A stretch of DNA of 64,000 bases from Gamsiella multidivaricata (taxonomy: Eukaryota; Mortierellomycota; Mortierellomycetes; Mortierellales; Mortierellaceae). Position numbers and translations under genes: made by a program. The notes below the pieces were generated by a model that had not been told where the DNA came from, did no database searches, and saw only the letters and a program-made list of their open reading frames with translations. Shown here one piece after another: positions 59,772 through 64,000 of the stretch. Location: assembly GCF_025024155.1 (NCBI RefSeq), contig NW_026251812.1, positions 39,777-103,776 on the forward strand, written 5' to 3'. How positions within the stretch are numbered: position 1 is the stretch's first letter; the number at the start of each line of letters is the position of its first letter.

Positions 59772-62286
59772 TTACAGCCCTGCTCCGGAGCGCTGCTTGA
59801 TGTTCTTCCTGCCTTTCTTGTGTTTCTTGTTGCCAAGTGCACCTGCGACGCTATCGACGCCCATCTCAAGCAGCCCATCCCTAACGTTCTGCATCCTCAT
59901 CTTTCGGCTGACATAACCCTGGTTATCCGTCCCCTGCTGATGAGGATACATCTGCACGCGGGAGATACCCCCTGAGACGTCAACCGCTGTCTTGCCTGTC
60001 ACTTTGGGCAGATACATGGTCTTACGGGCAGGCTGGAAAAATGAAGAGTCAACAGCGGCAGTCTTTCCTGTACCGGAACCAGTGTGCGACAGAGGGGTAA
60101 TGGCCTCCATGTTAATATAGGTCGATGCGCTTGCTGGAAGACGTCGCGTAGGAAGTTGCTTGCGCTTCTTAAAGCGGTCCAGTTGGTTGTGCTCATGGTT
60201 GAACTCGATGGGGTCGAAACCTGGTGGAGGAGCGCAGTACAGCAGTTTTCCCTATATGAAAAATAATAAAGGCAGGCATTAGTCAGATACTACTGCAGTA
60301 GGAGCAAGCAAAACGCAGTTCAAAGTTCAGATACTTACGTTGACATAATCCTTCAAGATGAAACGGGCTGCACGCGACTCATCAGGGTTACCCTGACCGG
60401 CCTTGGTGAATCCACGCGCGACAGCATAGGCAATCAAAAACTCTTCCGCGGTAGGGACACCTGCGCCACCTTCCTCCTCGCTTAAAACTGCAATCTTCAT
60501 ACCGTAAATTGCCTCCAAAACTTCCTTAGGAATCCTCTTGCCGATCAAACCGACCGAGCCAGTGAATTCGCGCAATTGATCGATGGGCAAGACACCGTTA
60601 CACACCATATCTCCTTGGGTTGTGGCAAATGAAGGGAAGACCAGACCTGGGCAATCGCAGAGGATCATTTTGGGGGTCAGGTGGATGGTCTGGAAATGCT
60701 TGGTCTTTCCTGGTGTAGCTGATACCGAAACGGCGTGTTCACCCAACAAGGCGTTAATAGTCGAAGACTTTCCGACGTTAGGGTATCCGACAAGACCAAT
60801 GGACATGATGCCATTCAAAGGATCTCTTGGATCTATAGAAACGAAATCAAGGATATGCGAAGGGCGTTGGCAAATGGTCTTTGTCAGGAAACGATAGCAG
60901 CAATTGTCAAAGGATATTACCATCAATAATAGGGGTTTCCTTGAGCAGAAGCTCGTACAGTTCCTTGGTATCACGGATACGAGTGCGCTCATCATCCTTC
61001 TCGGTCTCCTTGATGGCCTTCCAGTGCGAATGGGTCTTATTTGGCTTCTTGGACTCCTCATCTTCATCCTCATCCTCATCTTCCTCAGATTCTTCTGACT
61101 CTTCCTCAGACTCCTTCTGAACAGAGAATGACGACTGCTTCACAACTTCTCTCTGTTTCTCCTCTGCAGCGGATGCTTCCTTGGTGATCTCGGCACTAGA
61201 CTCTTCTTTCTCTTCTTCTTCTTCTTCTTCTTCTTCTTCCTCCTCCTCCTCCTCTGTATAGTCCGAATTGGCGGCCTTCATCTCAGCGAGTTCCTGAGCC
61301 AATGCCTCCATCCTTTCTCTCTCAGCCTGCTCCTTCTCTTGTCTCTCCTTTGCCAACGCAGCTGAGAAGAAAGTGTATCGGATGCCCTCGGAATCAAAGT
61401 AGTCCGCCCATCTCTTTCTCTGCTTGACCGTCAGGTAATCGGCTTTGTTAATCAACAGCAAGTTCCTCTTTCTCGTGTCCACCTCTTTGACATACGTCTC
61501 CAAATCCGTTGATCTAAAAAACAAGGGGTTTCGGGCATCGACGATCTGAACAACCAAGTGAGATCGTTCAATGACTCTCCACAGCTGTCGCCAGACTTCC
61601 AAGTTACGCTCAAAGGGTGTCAGCAACAGCGATTCACGTTCTGCCAAGGTGGCAAGGCCACGACGCCAGTCCAAAAACGACTGTCTCTCCGCGCGCTGCA
61701 ACTCCTGACCGGTCGTGGTTTCGTCCCAGTGGGGACGACGCGGGACTGTGAGATGCGATTTGAATTCATGGTGCTTCTCTAGTGTCTCCTTTTCCTTGTC
61801 AGCTGAGAGCATGAATGGGTTCTCGTACTGATTTGAGATGACCTTGATATTCAACTTTTCTGTGTACCGTGAAATATGTAAGCAAATGAAGTTAACATGC
61901 GTCCTGAAGACATAGGTTGGTCGTTGCGCATATGGTATATGACGGAACTTACCCGCGGTGAACTCTGTGCCTGCCAACTCGGCGGTGCTCAAGAAGGATT
62001 CAAGGTCGCCCTCCTGTGTGACAGACTGAAGTCGGGTCCAACTGGCGCCATCGTCAACCTCTGCAGAGTGCTACGAATAGAGAGAAGGATGATAGGAATT
62101 GAGTACAATTTTCTCTAGCGATAAATTTTCCTATCATGTAACTCATGATCCTGCGAGTGCTGCCACTGTTGCTGGTAAACATACAAGACGCTCGTCTCCG
62201 TCCTTTGGTCTGCTGCGGCCCTTAAAGCGGGCCTTAATGATAGCCTGCCCGAGGCCAACGTTCTTTTTGCTCTTGGGGATGGCCAT
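59772..62286 (-). CDS. LSG1: LSG1, 60S ribosome maturation GTPase
   Basis: Cytoplasmic circularly permuted GTPase that releases the export adaptor Nmd3 from pre-60S subunits. Exons: 62286-62185, 62070-61953, 61859-60921, 60832-60339 and 60251-59772 (710 aa). The start MAIPKSKKNVGLGQAII and STAELAGTEFTAEKLNI are typical of LSG1. The motif order shows the permutation: VDARNPLFFRS, then G4 NKAD (LLLINKADYL) and the G5 region, followed by G1 GYPNVGKSSTINAL (from about 402), the TPGKTKHFQT G2 stretch and G3 DCPGLV. Between G5 and G1 is a long acidic insertion (about 265-360) with about 15 consecutive Glu and further E/S/D runs. The basic C-terminal tail (GNKKHKKGRKNIKQR) suits RNA or ribosome contact. 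Confidence 0.96.
61211..61255. repeat. CTT/CTC triplet repeat encoding poly-Glu in LSG1
   Basis: About fifteen CTT or CTC triplets on the plus strand, read as GAA/GAG on the coding strand. Confidence 0.95.
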
Positions 62287-62660
62287 ATTTGTGATGGTTT
62301 TGGGAGAGAAGTGGAAAAGGGAACAAGGAGCAAAGGAATGAAGAGAAGGGAACGAATGACAATGATGAAGTACCCTTAGTCTTTCTGCCCTTTGCTTAAT
62401 CAGCCTCTGAGTAAGCGCTTTGAGCAGAAGGGAGAAAAAAAAAAAGAAAAGAAACGAAAACAGCATGACTGCGGCATCACGTGAATTCATTTACTGTATT
62501 TAGGAGACGCGTTCTATTTTCAAAACAAACGAAACGCCTGTCAGGGCAGGAGGACTTCACACAACGGCAGAGCTTCCCTTTTTCATCTCCTTGCCCGCTT
62601 TACTTCACCCCGTCCTCAATCACCACACTCCTTCTCCTCTCGGCTAACGATTTTACAGAG
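62287..62660. other. Divergent promoter shared by LSG1 and MCM5
   Basis: 374 bp between divergent start codons. It contains CACGTG at 62478-62483, ACGCGT at 62507-62512, and a CT-rich leader before MCM5. Confidence 0.6.
62507..62512. promoter_or_regulatory. ACGCGT (MCB-like) motif upstream of MCM5
   Basis: ACGCGT lies about 150 bp before the MCM5 ATG. MCM genes in yeasts are cell-cycle regulated, partly through this MluI box. It is a single copy, so a chance match is possible. Confidence 0.35.
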
Positions 62661-64000
62661 ATGGCTAACATCGGCTGGGACGCAGGACGCATTCACACCG
62701 CGCAGGTGTTGCCGCCTCAACAGGACGACCACGAACAGGAGACCATGGACAAGGTCCAGGAGCTGTTTTACGCTTTCATTCAACAGTTTCACATCAATGG
62801 CGTCTACATCTACCGGTACAGCTTGCCCCTTCGCTTCAGCGCATCCAGCTTATTCACGCTCTTGGATTTGGAGGAGATTTAAATACTCATTTCTTTTTTC
62901 TTGTCTTTCAACCCGTCCCACAGTGATCAGCTGCGTCAAAACACTATGCTGAAGCGCTACCTGCTGGACGTTGATATGGGACATTTGATCTCTTTCAGTC
63001 AAGAGCTCGCTCACAACTTGACACAGAGACCTGCAGACTTGTTGCCGCTGGTATGCGAGTCTCTGAAGCGACGCGTGGAATGTTAGGCGAACGAAATAGC
63101 ATGTTGACCCTTACACTCTTACTGTTTCTTCGGTTTTCCATAAACGTTAGTTCGAGAATGCAGTCAAGCTGCACGCCAAGAGGATTTTGTATGCCAACTC
63201 GAACATGGACGTGGAGATTGAAGACTATCAGGTTGTGCTGCACTCGAGTGCCAACATGATCAAGATTCGCCACCTCAATGTACGTCCATGTCAGCGCATC
63301 AGTGACAAACGAGCGATACAGGATCCAACACGAATTAACGATGGCGTACATTTGATCTGAATGTCGACGATTCTAGGCCAACAGCATTTCAAAGTTGATT
63401 CGAATCTCTGGTATCATCATTGCTGCTTCCCCTTTGACCTCCAAGGCGACAGTACTTCAAATCAGGTGTAAGTCCTGTTCAAAGACCAAGAGAATGCCCA
63501 TCCAGGCTGGGTTCTCGGGAATCAGCATGCCACGCACCTGTGATTTGTAAGTGGCCATGATTGTCAGCATCCGCCATAAACTTTCAGGATCTATCGTTTG
63601 TTGTGGAAGCACCATGCTAATGGTTACTATGAATCCGACTATTTCATAGGAATGTGGACGCTGAGGCGAATCCGTCAGGATGCGGCCTGGATCCATATGT
63701 AGTTGATCACGACAAGTCCAAGTGTGTGGACCAGCAGATTTTGAAACTTCAGGAGTCGCCTGATGATGTCCCGGTCGGAGAGTTGCCTCGTCATGTCCTC
63801 TTGAGTGCCGATAGAGAACTGACAAATCGAGTTGTTCCAGGATCTAGAGCCACAATCATGGGTATCTACTCAGTCTTCCAGAACAAACCTGGCGTACGTA
63901 TCAATGACCTATGCTAAACCTGGAGCTGCTAATATTAGATTATCGGATATGCGCAATTGCTCACGTCTGTTATATTGCAATTACTGTCGTAATAGAAAGG
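62661..64000 (+). CDS. MCM5: MCM5, replicative helicase subunit, N-terminal part (truncated by window edge)
   Basis: Subunit of the MCM2-7 helicase loaded at replication origins. Exons: 62661-62815, 62924-63050, 63151-63279, 63377-63546, 63650-63893 and a further one that appears to start at 63996 (after AATAG). The visible N-terminal domain reads [30 protein letters not shown], then [23 protein letters not shown] zinc-binding set follows (CKSC...PRTC...SGCGLDPY), and the oligonucleotide-binding fold ends in [25 protein letters not shown]. This is the MCM5-specific pattern. The catalytic ATPase domain lies beyond the window. Start at 62661 agrees with MCM5 N-termini of similar length. Confidence 0.95.

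Overview
The window is nuclear DNA from a filamentous, early-diverging fungus. Most genes are split by short GT-AG introns, mostly about 60-250 bp. Gene content is fungal: an alkaline ceramidase, a Src1/Heh1 inner-nuclear-membrane protein, allantoin catabolism and an OPT transporter. A very large orphan protein carries a short N-terminal module that I associate with the expanded leucine-rich-repeat families of Mortierellomycota (Mortierella/Linnemannia type). That placement is an inference from memory of such proteins, not a database result. All exon models below were built by hand; each complete model sums to a multiple of three with consistent phases.

Layout. 1-1424: 5' part of an oligopeptide transporter (minus, runs off the left edge). 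3813-9148: BAR-PH-ArfGAP-ankyrin protein (minus). 10004-12673: Src1/Heh1 (plus), convergent with an alkaline ceramidase (12811-14008, minus). 14834-15842: Rho GTPase (minus). 17891-22268: 1430-residue orphan (minus). 23739-29019: RPAP1 (plus). 29671-30422: small secreted, probably GPI-anchored protein (plus). 31190-33724: cystathionine gamma-lyase (plus). 34037-37501: actin-related protein 8 (plus), convergent with PRMT3 (38338-40524, minus). 41871-43096: decayed Tc1/mariner element. 43729-44010: possible tiny two-exon gene (plus). 44455-47481: epsin (minus). 48597-51269: group II PLP decarboxylase (minus). 51629-53823: allantoicase fused to ureidoglycolate lyase (minus). 57536-58345: secreted coiled-coil protein (plus). 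59772-62286: LSG1 GTPase (minus), divergent from MCM5 (62661 to the right edge, plus).

The genes do not form one pathway cluster. Several belong to housekeeping systems: Pol II assembly (RPAP1), chromatin (ARP8), replication licensing (MCM5), 60S subunit maturation (LSG1), ribosomal-protein methylation (PRMT3), endocytosis and Arf traffic (epsin, ArfGAP), Rho signalling and sphingolipid turnover. The allantoicase/ureidoglycolate lyase fusion carries two consecutive steps of purine-nitrogen recovery on one polypeptide. The most unusual items are that fusion, a Rho gene whose first coding exon is only the ATG, a probable GC-AG intron in the ArfGAP gene, a 1-kb intron in the cystathionine gamma-lyase gene, a decarboxylase with a long Ser/Thr-rich insertion, the orphan large protein, and the tiny spliced ORF. 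I did not find a convincing multi-gene undescribed system.
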